DNA of 64,000 nucleotides from a candidate division KSB1 bacterium (GTDB lineage: Bacteria > Zhuqueibacterota > Zhuqueibacteria > JANLFK01 > Oleimicrobiaceae): contig JAPDPR010000002.1 of assembly GCA_034506335.1 (NCBI GenBank), positions 118,990 through 182,989 of the forward strand, in the 5' to 3' direction. The notes under the pieces were generated by a model that worked only from the letters and a program-made list of their open reading frames with translations, was not told the origin of the DNA and did no database searches. The position numbers and the translations under genes were made by a program. Positions 19,396 to 29,159 of the stretch are shown in pieces (positions within the stretch are counted from its first letter, which is position 1; each line of letters starts with the position of its first letter).

Positions 19396-19494
19396 CTCCG
19401 CTTCGATCCCGGCAAGTTGGCGTCCAGTATTCATTTTTATCAAATCCAGATCGGGGCTTTTCAAGCGGTGAAAAAGATGGCGGCGGTGAGGTAG
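19396..19494 (+). pseudogene. Orphan remnant of a C-terminal sorting domain
   Basis: Thirty-two codons and a stop reading 'LRFDPGKLASSIHFYQIQ' then 'AFQAVKKMAAVR', which match the last third of the sorting domain at 16210-16318. No start or upstream domain is attached. It is the tail of a third, otherwise deleted, surface-protein gene, lying directly next to a dead insertion sequence. Confidence 0.7.
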
Positions 19495-19512
19495 GAAGAA
19501 CTAAAACCCGAG

Positions 19513-20877
19513 TCAACCACCAACTAAAGGGCTCCTAACGCGAATTCGTGCACGAGAGGCTGCCTTGCGAGGATACCGAGAAAGAGAAGCAGCACGGTGG
19601 AGAAGACCCCCCCGCCAGCGGTAGCCTCGTGCCCTCATGCTTATCGCCTTGGCACTGCCGTTCATGGCTCCTACGACATGATTGTCAACGGGCAGCTCCA
19701 TGTATCCCAGAACCCCGTCGCCATGCCTGGAAAGCAGAGAGGCGAACTGTCCCACGGGTCCAAGTCCGTAATTGAAAGCCCATTCGAGCCAATAGCTTAA
19801 CAAGCGCTCGGCCTCCTGTTCAGTCGCCCGCTGCCACCGCTCACGGAAGTGCTCCCTGAGCAGATAGGCGCGGAAGATGCCCCGATTCAACCTCTCCAGG
19901 TAGTCCAATCGTTGCCGCTCCTGGGGTCTCAGATTCCAGGGGCTCTTCAGCCCCAGGGAGCGGGTGCCTTTCAGCGGCTCTGGGTTGAGGCGGCGCACCC
20001 GGTGGGGCTCCGGGCGTCTGACCTGATCGACGGCCGGCAGCAGCTGACGCCCGGGAGGAAACCGGCCAAAGACCACCAGCGCCCGGAGCACATACTCCTT
20101 GATTACCTCTATGTAGTGGATCCACATAGAGCAGCCCCGCTCCCTTCCCGAATTGCGGAGGGTGAGATGACCGTGAAGAGGCTTCCGCGCCCCGCTACCC
20201 AGCAAGTGCGGCGCCGCGACATACCGCCTCGGTTTGCAGGAGGCTATCCCCACCGCACCCCAGGGAAAACTCCCGCAGTGCAGGCCGTCTCTGCCTGGCA
20301 CACTGGCCAAAAGCACCTTCCCCAAGTCATAGACCTGCGTGCGGTCGATGTGCCCCCGCCTGCGGCTTATCTCGTCGATACATGCCATCATCACACCGGT
20401 TTTGCTTCGGCACTGAAGGCCACAACTTGCTACCCGCTTCACTACCGCATTGGGCGCCTGCCAAGACACCCGGAACAGCCGTGTCACGGTCTGCATGGGC
20501 GACAGAGGGGACCACTGGGCCAACGCCACAAGCAGCGCCTGACTCAGCAAGCTTTTCCCGTTGCTCCGCCGGATACGCGCCATCGTGACCCGGAAGCGGG
20601 GATACTTGACCCGCACCGGTTAATAGCAGATCAACACCGGAATACTCCACACGGGCACGAGCTTCCAGGTGCGCTCATGCAGTCGATCCTGCACCGGGAA
20701 CATTCGCGGCACCGGCCAACAATCACCGGCAAACGGACAATCAGGCCGCCACTCCCCCTCCGACTCACCAGGCGATGCTTCTAAGTTTCCACCGTCCATT
20801 CTACTACCTTTGCAGTAGGCATGTGGGAGACCTCTCCCTACCTTGGCCCACTCTCCAACACCGAAAGTTGCAAACAT
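19513..20877 (-). pseudogene. ISL3-family transposase, inactivated
   Basis: Reading right to left, an N-terminal part ending 'RTWKLVPVWSIPVLICY' meets an in-frame TAA (20620-20622) and continues in the same frame with 'PVRVKYPRF', 'CIDEISRRRGH', 'TQVYDLGKVLLA', 'LKSPWNLRPQERQRLDYL', 'IFRAYLLREHFRE' and 'NGSAKAISMRARGYR', the order found in ISL3 transposases. Besides the stop, two positions where the family has catalytic acids read Gly ('VVFGRF' where FDRF is usual, 'VVGAMN' where VEGLN is usual), and the frame slips in a G6 run at 19606-19611 near the C-terminus. Terminal inverted repeats were not identified. It marks the left boundary of the AT-richer block. Confidence 0.75.
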
Positions 20878-20999
20878 CTCTCATGCCTTTCAAGTATTTA
20901 TCTCAGCGAGACCCCGCACAAATTCTCACAAGGAGCCTGTTAATAATCCCGGCTGGTCCCAATCGGGCAACCAGCATTCGAACCCATTGGAACCACCGA

Positions 21000-21496
21000 A
21001 TGCCACCTGAACTGTTCATCGAAAACTATGGTTATCTTGCACTTTTCGCCGGAAGGATAGTCGAAGGAGAAACCGTCGTCGTGTTCGCCGGTTTCCGTGC
21101 CTGCCGCCCAGGGCCATTCACATTGGTATTTGGTCATATTGATTGCTTTCCTAGGAACGACTCTAACGGATCATACCATCTTCTTTCTGTTCGCATGCGT
21201 GTCAAGACTATTTGGTTTTGGGCTCCCCATTCTAATGCGCCATGCGGAGGATTGCTGAATTTGCCATCGGGACCAGTCAGACAGAAATCCACCCCTCTCT
21301 CATGCTAAATGTTATCAGTACACTTTTCTGAGCTGCAATTTACGCTTTTGTAGGATACATGTTTTGGCAAGCACTGGCGGGATTGCTGGGCTATATTCGA
21401 CGTCGCCAATTCAACTTTATGATGGAAATAACTGTCACGGCATTTAGTCGCTGGATACACCGGCGCATAAAGAAGACGAAGGCTTGTTCGAACTGA
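21000..21496 (+). pseudogene. DedA-family membrane protein, broken and internally deleted
   Basis: From ATG 21000 the frame reads 'ELFIENYGYLALFAGRIVEG' and 'ETVVVFAGF', the DedA/SNARE-associated N-terminus. It then shifts frame near 21133 to 'ILIAFLGTTLTDHTIFFLFA', meets a stop, and a third segment (about 21330-21496) gives the typical DedA end 'VGYMFWQALAGLLGYIRRR' and 'WIHRRIKKTKACSN'. Intact DedA proteins are about 200 residues; here roughly 160 codons remain in three frames. These proteins are lipid flippase-like inner-membrane proteins. The remaining sequence up to 21730 is AT-rich and holds no other gene. Confidence 0.72.
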
Positions 21497-21730
21497 AGCT
21501 TGCACTTTACGTGTTTCGGAGTTAGCAATTCTGGTTCTCGACTGTGAAGCGAAATTTTTCTGGCCAGCATGAAACAATTGGCTCCTGATCTGTCAAAGAT
21601 GTTCTCTTGACATAGTAATATTACGATTTTATTGGAAGATTGAATCCTTTCGCTACAGGGAATATCGAAATTTCATTTGCATTTGTGAATATTATTTTTA
21701 TGTTTATGACAAAGAGTGAGGACATATCCG

Positions 21731-24700
21731 ATGACTGAGGAGTCCGCAGTGACACCTTTGTATTTGATCATCATTCTATCGTTTCTTGCTGCTCCATGCT
21801 TTTCCCAGATCGATGCCGTGGCCACTCTGGCGGACACGGCCATCGCCTGCCAATACACCCAAAAAGCCAAAACCTTTGCCCAAAAGGCACAGTTCGATAG
21901 CTCCGGCTTTTATCATGAAAAGGCGCTCGCCATTTATGGACCGATCAGCCAGCATTTTTCGACACCTCGCTTATGGAAGAATTATGTGGACGCCCTGATG
22001 GATATTGCCCTAAGTTTCTATAAGCAGGCTGATTATCGACGCTCGCTGGAGCGTTTGCAGGAAGCTTTGGCGATTGGATTGGAACATTTGGGCGAAAATC
22101 ATGAAGCGGTTATCCAGGTCTATAACATGTTGGGCATGGTATATTATTCGAAGGCTGATTACGCGCGTGCGCTCGATTACTATGACCTGGCGTTGGCCAA
22201 AACATTGGCACTATTCGGCAGCGAGCATCCTCAAACTGCCGACAGCTACAACCACCTGGCAACGATCTATGGCAGCAAAGGTGATTATCGCAAGGCGCTT
22301 GATTATTTCCAAAGTGCCATTGCCATTTTTCGTCGACATTTTGGTGAAAAGCATGTTCAAGTGGCCTGCGCCTATCACAATATGGGAGTAGTCTATCGCA
22401 AAATGGCAGACTATGATCGTGCGCTGGATTTCTTTCATAAATCGCTGGCCATCGACCTCCAGCTCTCGGGGGAACGCAGTCCTGATGTGGCCATGGATTA
22501 CAATCGGATCGGGACAATTTATGGCATGATTGGCGACTATGATCGGGCGTTGGAATACTTGCAGAAATCATTATCCATCTGCGTCGACGTATTTGGTGAG
22601 AAACATCCTCAGGTGGCCAGCAACTACAACGATTTGGGAGTCACCTACCAAAAGAAAGGGGACTATCCACGGGCACTGGAATTCTTTAGTAAATCGGTAG
22701 CGGTCACGGCGCAGACCGTTGGTGAAAACCATCCGAAGCGGGCGGTCGGTTATGGTAATTTGGGCGTCATTTATCGTGAACTGGGACATTATGATCAGGC
22801 GATTGAATATCATCAGAAAGCCCTGGCCATCCATCTCAGGTCTCTGCCAGAAAAACATGATTTTGCATCAAACTGCTATCGTAATTTGGGAGTGGCTTAT
22901 CATCTCAAAGGTGATGATGAAAAAGCGATCCACAATTATCACAAGTCGTTGGCCATTCAACAAGAATTGTGTGGCGCAAAACATTCGCAGGTGGCAGACT
23001 TGCATCAACTTTTCGGTGAGTTATACTTGAAGAAAGAATATTTCCAGCAAGCGCTGAGGCACAGCCAGCAGGCGATTATCGCCGTCACACCCAATTTCAG
23101 CGATACCAATATCTACAGCAATCCGCCGCTACCAGACCTAAGACTGGAGGAGCAAACCATCATCGCCTTAGAGCTAAAAGCAGATGCCTTGCAACGATAT
23201 TATTCGGAAGTGTCCTCAGATCTGAAAGACCTGGAGGTGGCTTTTCAGACGTATCAACTCACCTCAGATCTAATCGACAGGGTGTGCCATCGTTATCAGT
23301 CCGAGGGATCAAAAATATTTTTACAGGAAAAAACATCGAAAATTTTCGCTGCCGCTATTGGAACAGCATTGCAGCTTTTTGACCGCACGCAGAATCGGGA
23401 TTATCGAGAGGCTGCGTTTTTGTTGGCCGAAAAGGCGAAGGCTATGGTCTTGCTGGCAGCCCTACAGGATGCCAGAGCTAAACGATTCGCTGACCTCCCT
23501 GATAGCTTGTTAGAGCAGGAACGGCAGTTGAAAATCGACCTGGCTTGCTACGACGCACAATTGCAAAAGGAGCTACAGAAAAAAACGGATCAGGATAGTG
23601 TGATGATTAAAGAGTTTCAATCGAGGCTGTTTCGGCTCAATTCGGCAGCTCAGCAATTAGTCGAACAGTTAGAGACCAACTATCCCCAATATTATCAACT
23701 GAAATATCAGACACCATCAATCTCCATCGCTGATCTTCAAGTGGCTTTGCCTCCTGATGCCGCTTTGATCGAATACCTGACCGGGGAGGAAATGATCCAT
23801 ATTTTTGTCATCACCAAAGATAACTTCGACGTTGTATCTGTGGCTCAAGAAGGAAACTTTGCTAGCGCTGTCGAGTTGTTGGTTCGTTCCATCAAGAAGG
23901 CGGATATAGCCAATTTTGTGGTATCGAGTCAGCAGATTTATCTTCGCCTTGTTCAGCCCATTGAGCAGCTTCTGATTTCCCAGAAGAGGTTGATCGTTAT
24001 TCCTGATGGCATCCTGTATAGGATTCCATTTGAGACATTGCTCGCCAGCGAGCCTGATAGCGAAGCCGACTTAACTCGATTCGATTATCTGATCAAAAGG
24101 TTTGAAATTTCTTATCACTATTCGGCGAGACTGTACTTGAATACGCTGAAAAAAGCAACTGAGGAACACGAGCGGTGTTTGCCTGGCGCTTTCATCGGTT
24201 TTGCGCCTGTTTTCAATAAAGCCAAACGCAACGGATATATTCTCGCCAGCAATCTTCCTGTGTTCACGCTCGCTACCGCTGAGCCAGACGCCGATGCTCG
24301 GACGATCCACCTAGATGAAAACCGGATTCACGAATTACCCCATTCTGAACAAGAGGTGATCAGGATCATCAAAGGATTTGAAGCAAGCGGAAAAAGAGCT
24401 ATCGGCTATTTTCATGCGGATGCCTCTGAAGAGAACTTCAAGCTCGAGAGCAACAAGTACCAAATCGTGCATATTGCCACGCATGGCATCATCAACGAGG
24501 AGCGACCACAACTGTCAGGCATTGTCTTCTCCCAGCCTCAGGATACAGCTTTCAGCGACGATGGCATCTTGTATGCGGGAGAAGCTTATAATCTCAATCT
24601 CCAAGCCGACCTGCTTGTCTTGGGCAGCTGCGAGAGTGGACTCGGCAAGCTGGTGCCGGGCGAAGGGATGATGGCGTTGACCAGGGGCTTCCTGTACTCG

Positions 24701-24898
24701 GGTGTATCTAATATCCTCGTTTCTTTGTGGAAAGTATCCGATAGATACACCAGTCAGATGATGGTCGACTTTTATGCGAATATTCTCAACGGAAAGAGTT
24801 ATGCGGCCGCAATTCGGGAGGCGAAAATCAATCTGATCAGGAATTCAGCCACAGCATTGCCGAAGACGTGGGGAGGATTTGTACTGATTGGGGGGTAG
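21731..24898 (+). CDS. Exported TPR-CHAT caspase-like protease
   Basis: 1055 residues from ATG 21731 (a GTG at 21716 is an alternative). A signal peptide ('LYLIIILSFLAAPCFSQ') is followed by about nine TPR units of the kinesin-light-chain type between residues 30 and 440 ('LGMVYYSKADYARALDYYDL' is one), a helical linker to about 640, then a CHAT domain. The catalytic pair is visible as His918 in 'VHIATHG' and Cys967 in 'LGSCESG', followed by 'GFLYSGVSNILVSLWKVSD' and a terminal 'WGGFVLIGG'. CHAT domains are cysteine peptidases that often act in regulated proteolysis or cell death. The signal peptide places this one in the periplasm or outer membrane. It converges on an anti-sigma/sigma pair and is a candidate partner of that system. 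Confidence 0.87.
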   Translation: MTEESAVTPLYLIIILSFLAAPCFSQIDAVATLADTAIACQYTQKAKTFAQKAQFDSSGFYHEKALAIYGPISQHFSTPRLWKNYVDALMDIALSFYKQADYRRSLERLQEALAIGLEHLGENHEAVIQVYNMLGMVYYSKADYARALDYYDLALAKTLALFGSEHPQTADSYNHLATIYGSKGDYRKALDYFQSAIAIFRRHFGEKHVQVACAYHNMGVVYRKMADYDRALDFFHKSLAIDLQLSGERSPDVAMDYNRIGTIYGMIGDYDRALEYLQKSLSICVDVFGEKHPQVASNYNDLGVTYQKKGDYPRALEFFSKSVAVTAQTVGENHPKRAVGYGNLGVIYRELGHYDQAIEYHQKALAIHLRSLPEKHDFASNCYRNLGVAYHLKGDDEKAIHNYHKSLAIQQELCGAKHSQVADLHQLFGELYLKKEYFQQALRHSQQAIIAVTPNFSDTNIYSNPPLPDLRLEEQTIIALELKADALQRYYSEVSSDLKDLEVAFQTYQLTSDLIDRVCHRYQSEGSKIFLQEKTSKIFAAAIGTALQLFDRTQNRDYREAAFLLAEKAKAMVLLAALQDARAKRFADLPDSLLEQERQLKIDLACYDAQLQKELQKKTDQDSVMIKEFQSRLFRLNSAAQQLVEQLETNYPQYYQLKYQTPSISIADLQVALPPDAALIEYLTGEEMIHIFVITKDNFDVVSVAQEGNFASAVELLVRSIKKADIANFVVSSQQIYLRLVQPIEQLLISQKRLIVIPDGILYRIPFETLLASEPDSEADLTRFDYLIKRFEISYHYSARLYLNTLKKATEEHERCLPGAFIGFAPVFNKAKRNGYILASNLPVFTLATAEPDADARTIHLDENRIHELPHSEQEVIRIIKGFEASGKRAIGYFHADASEENFKLESNKYQIVHIATHGIINEERPQLSGIVFSQPQDTAFSDDGILYAGEAYNLNLQADLLVLGSCESGLGKLVPGEGMMALTRGFLYSGVSNILVSLWKVSDRYTSQMMVDFYANILNGKSYAAAIREAKINLIRNSATALPKTWGGFVLIGG

Positions 24899-24998
24899 AG
24901 AGGGGGCAGAAGGTAAGGATATAAGGCCATTAGAACATTAGGGGATAGAGGAATGAAGGACTGGAACAAATTGACAAGCTACAGAAAATCACACATGT

Positions 24999-25515
24999 AC
25001 CCCCTATACCTCTTATATCTCGGTGGCACTGCTCCCTTTTCCGCTTCCTAACAGAATTGCTATAGCCATTGAGAGTTACGTTGGCATATTCTGGTGAATC
25101 CAGGGTTCCATCTACGAAATCCCTGGAGACATATTGAAGCTCTTGGCAACTGATTAAATGATCTCTTAGCTCATGAAGTGAGCCTCTGGCGATTCGATAG
25201 AATTGAATACCTTCTTGGTAATGGAAGCGACGATAGCCTTCAGTGATGTTGGCCGTCGAGCTGCTTGACGCTTTTCTAATCCGAGTATCTAGTTTTTCAC
25301 CCTTGGGCAACCGAGGTAAAATCTTTTTAGAAAATCAACTTTACTTCTCTGGCTTTCTTCCAGGCTTCCAGCGTTGTGAAGTCTCTCGACGTTATAAAAT
25401 GCAGGCGGTTGATTTGCGCTTAATGGACTACTTTCCTGTGAATCATGATGATATTCAGCCATCATCCTTTCCAAGCACCTTCTGCCTCCATAATTTTAAT
25501 ACCCTATACCCCTAT
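24999..25515. repeat. CCCCTATA-type repeats flanking the four-helix-bundle remnant
   Basis: 'taccccctatacctcttata' near 24999-25018 and 'ataccctatacccctattc' near 25498-25516 are copies of the same short motif in the same orientation, on both sides of the pseudogene. Related but more divergent copies occur near 26340-26380 and in the inverted-repeat element at 30482-30585. Confidence 0.45.
25040..25412 (-). pseudogene. Four-helix-bundle (S23-like) protein, frameshifted
   Basis: Reading right to left, 'LEAWKKAREVK' is in one frame (around 25370), 'KVDFLKRFYLGCPR' in a second, and 'RIRKASSSSTANITEGYRRF', 'QFYRIARGSLHELRDHLISC' and 'QELQYVS' in a third. Together these are the family of 120-residue four-helix-bundle proteins related to the S23 intervening-sequence protein. 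At least two frameshifts separate the parts. The region is flanked on both sides by CCCCTATA-type repeats (about 24999-25016 and 25499-25515). Nothing else was seen between 24899 and 25511. Confidence 0.75.
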
Positions 25516-26306
25516 TCTACCAAGAACTTCCCCACATACACCACCTCCTCTTTACTCTCCAGCTTCCAATAATATAGTCCTGGCGCTAATCTCTCTTTGA
25601 ATATGAATTGATTCTGCTCTGGTTCAGTGGCAAAGATTTCAGCCCCTCGATTATTGAGGATCTTTAGAGAAGCGACATTGGCGCTATCACCTGCCCAACG
25701 AAAAAGAATATTACCACTTAGCTTCTCATTGATTCTCGGAGAGAGTACGGTGAGCGAAAACGAGCGAGTGACATCGTCGATCATGGCTTCGAGATAGGGC
25801 AACGGCCGGAAATTCATCGCATAAGCCTGGCTCATCTCTGTCTTGGGTTCTGCACGTTTCGCGAGTACTGCTGGCTCACTGGTTTGAGCGGTATTACTTT
25901 CTTGTTCAATAATTGCAGTATTATCTCCAATGACAATTTGCGATTGCTGCTCTGCTTGCACAAATAACTTTTTGTAGCTAAAAAGCACAACCAAGAAGAT
26001 TATCCCCACTGTGGCTGTCGCATAAATCCATCGTCTACCCTGCTGGACCAAAAGCCTCTCATTCATTTTCTTGAATAAATAAGCGATTCCCTTTTCAGCT
26101 CTTTGTCTTGCTAGATAATCGGCAAAAAGGCCGGCCCCTTCCTTTCTTATCAATGCAACACACAGCCCACGGAACCGCAGCTCTTGAAAACAGACATCAC
26201 AGTTAAAACAATGCTCTTCGAATTTTTCCCGCTCCGCAGGCGAAAGCTCTCCCGCCAAATAATAATCGATCAACTGGTCCCGATTTTCGATCTCACATTT
26301 CATCAA
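25512..26306 (-). CDS. Zinc-finger anti-sigma factor with periplasmic Ig-like end
   Basis: 264 residues. The N-terminus has a zf-HC2 pattern ('LSPAEREKFEEHCFNCDVCF', His-Cys-x-x-Cys), which in this family binds and holds an ECF sigma factor. One membrane helix follows ('ATATVGIIFLVVLFSY', about residues 95-112), then a linker and a beta-rich extracytoplasmic part ('INEKLSGNILFRWAG', 'RLAPGLYYWKLESKEEVVYV'). It lies 107 bases downstream of the sigma-factor gene on the same strand, the usual sigma/anti-sigma order. The extracytoplasmic Ig-like end could sense or bind an envelope ligand. It converges on the CHAT gene. Confidence 0.83.
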   Translation of the reverse strand: MMKCEIENRDQLIDYYLAGELSPAEREKFEEHCFNCDVCFQELRFRGLCVALIRKEGAGLFADYLARQRAEKGIAYLFKKMNERLLVQQGRRWIYATATVGIIFLVVLFSYKKLFVQAEQQSQIVIGDNTAIIEQESNTAQTSEPAVLAKRAEPKTEMSQAYAMNFRPLPYLEAMIDDVTRSFSLTVLSPRINEKLSGNILFRWAGDSANVASLKILNNRGAEIFATEPEQNQFIFKERLAPGLYYWKLESKEEVVYVGKFLVE

Positions 26307-26413
26307 AACTCACCTTTTGCCCAAAACGAACGTCGTCCTTCCTACAATACCCGTGTAGCCTTATACCTCTATACGCCATAGTATGCATTTTCACCCATCC
26401 ACTTATCCCCCAA

Positions 26414-27022
26414 TTATGCAATCCACTGAATACAGATTAACAGAAACCACTCGAATATTGAAAAAAAATCCTCCTTTTTACACTGCTCCCTCAACAGCTT
26501 CAGGGCATAATGAATTCGCTCGCTGACTCGCCTCGGCGGCAGCTTAATCTCTTGGCTGATCTGAGTGATCGAATATTCCTTGAAATATCTCAAATAGAGG
26601 ACCTCTCTATATTTGAGTTTGAGTCTTGCCAGGCCACCTCTCAAGAATGTTTTCAATTCCTGGTGCTCAAGTGAATCCTCTTCTTCGACGACCATGTCAT
26701 TTTCGGAGCCGGGGTCAGCAATGACCGTTTGTTCTTTCTTATGTTGCTTGAAATAATCTCGAATTTTGTTCATAGTGATGGCATAGACGTACGATCCTAG
26801 CGGGACGCCTTTGCTCACATCAAAACGTCCGTGCCGCAGGCTGCTCAGCAGTGCCAATTGGACCTCGCTGACGACATCCTCCCAGTCCTTATTACTCAGG
26901 CCCAAGCTAAAACGGACCTTGTGGATTATTCTCTGCCTAAAATGCAATAGGAGTTCACTTTCAGCCTGCAGACTTCCAGCCTGAATAGCCTCGATAAGAT
27001 CCATTTGTCGGTTATCATCCAT
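26414..27022 (-). CDS. Sigma-70 family (ECF-like) RNA polymerase sigma factor
   Basis: 202 residues with sigma region 2 ('DWEDVVSEVQLALLSSLRHG' and 'VPLGSYVYAITMNKIRDYFK') and region 4 ('LKLKYREVLYLRYFKEYSIT' followed by 'QISQEIKLPPRRVSERI'), joined by an acidic linker. It directs RNA polymerase to a specific promoter set under control of the anti-sigma factor just downstream. ATG 27022 is the natural start. The C-terminus has a hydrophobic tail ('IFEWFLLICIQWIA') that is unusual for this family. No convincing promoter was seen upstream. The target genes are not known; nearby surface-protein genes are plausible. Confidence 0.87.
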   Translation of the reverse strand: MDDNRQMDLIEAIQAGSLQAESELLLHFRQRIIHKVRFSLGLSNKDWEDVVSEVQLALLSSLRHGRFDVSKGVPLGSYVYAITMNKIRDYFKQHKKEQTVIADPGSENDMVVEEEDSLEHQELKTFLRGGLARLKLKYREVLYLRYFKEYSITQISQEIKLPPRRVSERIHYALKLLREQCKKEDFFSIFEWFLLICIQWIA

Positions 27023-27134
27023 AACAAGAATTTAGCGATTCTTGATTTTTAATGCAAGAGAAAAAGTTTTTTTCAATATTTTGAGCTCATTTCCTAATAC
27101 TATTTTGTAAGGTTACTCAAGTACACCTTTGCGC

Positions 27135-27233
27135 GTCATTTCGAGCGGGGCGAGAAATCTGTTGATTCTGAAGTCATCAATGAAATATGAACCCTTCACT
27201 TCCCCGCCAATTGACGGATATGTTCGGAATGAC
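27135..27233. repeat. Palindromic intergenic repeat of the GTCATTTCGAGC type
   Basis: A 99-base element with near-perfect inverted ends: GTCATTTCGA at 27135-27144 and TCGGAATGAC at 27224-27233 (one mismatch). The inner sequence 'tcgagcggggcgagaaatct' resembles an intergenic repeat I recall from many bacterial genomes. It is likely a MITE or REP-like element. It sits between the divergent sigma-factor gene and the next secreted-protein gene. Confidence 0.55.
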
Positions 27234-27312
27234 TCATCATCTTCTGGTATGACCAAGTAGAGCTAGTACTCATATAAGAAGGCCTTCGACTCAGATTGGG
27301 AAGGAGATTATC

Positions 27313-29052
27313 GTGTCGAAAAAGTCGTTCTTCTTCAGTTTGCTCGTTTTGGCGCCACTGTTGACTACTCAGGCACAGGTGCCACAGTTGATCAACTATC
27401 AGGCGATTCTGACCAATCCCGATGGCGAAATGATTGATGGCGCTCGCTCGATTCAGTTCAGCATCTATGCTGCCGAAACAGGTGGAACTGCCTTATGGTC
27501 GGAAACCCAAAACGTAACAGTTGCCAATGGCCTCTTTAGTGTTCTTCTGGGCTCGGTCACGCCGATCCCTTATACAGTTTTTGATCGAACCGAAACCTAT
27601 CTTGAATTAAAAGTCGGCAGCGACCCTGCTATGACGCCGCGCAAGCGGTTGGTCACTGTGCCCTATGCCATGCGAGCTAATAGTGCGGATAACATCGGCG
27701 GACATGCGGCCGGCGCCTTTGTGAGAAGTCTGCAAAATGTTGCCCCCAATAGCAGCGGCAATATCGATCTGGCGGAAGGCTCGAATGTTTCGATTACAGC
27801 CAATCCTGGTTCCAATCAGATTACCATTTCGGCGTCGGGCGGACCCGGCGGCGGCGATATTTCAGCAGTTTATGCAGGCAATGGCTTGACAGGTGGCGGT
27901 ACCACGGCCGACGTAACGCTCCACGTGGGCGCTGGCGATGGCATTACCGTATCCGCCGATGCGGTTGCGCTGAACACAACTTTTGCTGATAATCGCTATG
28001 TCAACGAAGGGCAAGCCAGCAGCATCGCCACCGCCATGATTCAAGCCAATGCCATCACTGCCGATAAAATTTCACCCAATATTGTCAGCAGCGTTGATGG
28101 AGTATCGAACGATGGCGGCAATATCGATCTGGTGGCGGGTAGCAATATTACAATAACGCCCGACGATGCCAATAAAAGAATTACTATAGCTGCAACTGGC
28201 GGTGGTACTGGCGATAACCTGGGCAACCATACTGCAACACAAAATATCCGATTGGGAAATTACTGGCTTTCCAGCGACGGCGACAATGAAGGTATTCAGG
28301 TGAGCAGTTCGGGAGCGATTAATATTCCAGGAAGTGTGACATGTCATAACACGCTAAATGTGGTGGGTACCATCCAGTCCAATAGTGATTTGATCGCCGT
28401 ATCTAATGTCCAGGCCAATGGTGGTTATATTCGGGCAGGCACACCAAGCATGAGTTACGGCAGCGGTGATATTGTGGCTACCGATAATCTGATCAGCGAT
28501 GAAAATGCCTATATTGGCAATAATCTCTGCGTCTGGAAGCATGCAGGGATCAATATGAATGGTGGCTATAGCACCATTTACCCTCTGCAGGTCAATGGCG
28601 ACGCCTATATCACCGCTGATATCAGGGCTGGCAACCACATAACTACTGGTGGTCATGTGGGCATTAATTTTGGTGGTTACAGTACCACGTATGCCCTACG
28701 AGTCGATGGAAACGCTTATGCGACTGGCTCCTGGCTCAGCTCGGATATCAAATTGAAAAAAAATATTGCCACCGTCAAAAACCCGCTACCAAACTTGATG
28801 CAGCTTAGGGGAGTATCTTTCGAGTGGAATTCAGAGTCTTATCCCAATCGAGAATTCTTTGCTGGCCTGCATTACGGTTTTATTGCCCAGGAAGTGGAGC
28901 AGGTATTGCCAGAGATTGTCAAAACGGATGAGAATAATGAAAAGAGTATCGCTTACACGGAACTCATACCGTTGCTGCTTGAAGCGATTAAACAACAACA
29001 AAGAGCCATCGAAGAATTGCAGCAGCAAGTCAATCAACTCATGAATAGGTAA
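27313..29052 (+). CDS. Exported fibre-like protein with C-terminal S74 intramolecular chaperone
   Basis: 579 residues starting at GTG 27313 behind a GGGAAGGAG ribosome site. A signal peptide ('LLVLAPLLTTQAQ') precedes a beta-sandwich-like region ('INYQAILTNPDG', 'YLELKVGSDPAMTPRKRL'), repetitive glycine/asparagine-rich beta segments, and from about residue 475 an endosialidase-type chaperone: 'SSDIKLKKNIATVKNPLP', 'GFIAQEVEQVLPEIV', 'AYTELIPLLLEAIKQQQ'. In family S74 the Ser of 'SD' and the following Lys carry out autocleavage after trimerisation. This fold is best known from phage tail fibres; here it follows a bacterial signal peptide and no phage gene is nearby, so a trimeric surface fibre is likely. 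Confidence 0.83.
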   Translation: MSKKSFFFSLLVLAPLLTTQAQVPQLINYQAILTNPDGEMIDGARSIQFSIYAAETGGTALWSETQNVTVANGLFSVLLGSVTPIPYTVFDRTETYLELKVGSDPAMTPRKRLVTVPYAMRANSADNIGGHAAGAFVRSLQNVAPNSSGNIDLAEGSNVSITANPGSNQITISASGGPGGGDISAVYAGNGLTGGGTTADVTLHVGAGDGITVSADAVALNTTFADNRYVNEGQASSIATAMIQANAITADKISPNIVSSVDGVSNDGGNIDLVAGSNITITPDDANKRITIAATGGGTGDNLGNHTATQNIRLGNYWLSSDGDNEGIQVSSSGAINIPGSVTCHNTLNVVGTIQSNSDLIAVSNVQANGGYIRAGTPSMSYGSGDIVATDNLISDENAYIGNNLCVWKHAGINMNGGYSTIYPLQVNGDAYITADIRAGNHITTGGHVGINFGGYSTTYALRVDGNAYATGSWLSSDIKLKKNIATVKNPLPNLMQLRGVSFEWNSESYPNREFFAGLHYGFIAQEVEQVLPEIVKTDENNEKSIAYTELIPLLLEAIKQQQRAIEELQQQVNQLMNR

Positions 29053-29159
29053 TCCTGAATGATGCTAATGCACAGCAGAGTTTTGGCGGAAAGGTCAAGC
29101 AATAAATTAGTGGCCTGAAAGAAGATTCTTGTCATGGGCTCATAAAGGACAAATTAAAG

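Noticed and set aside
19849..20784. 311-codon open frame on the plus strand
   Set aside because: It lies antisense to the ISL3 transposase remnant, whose motifs are clear; the plus-strand protein shows no recognisable domain.
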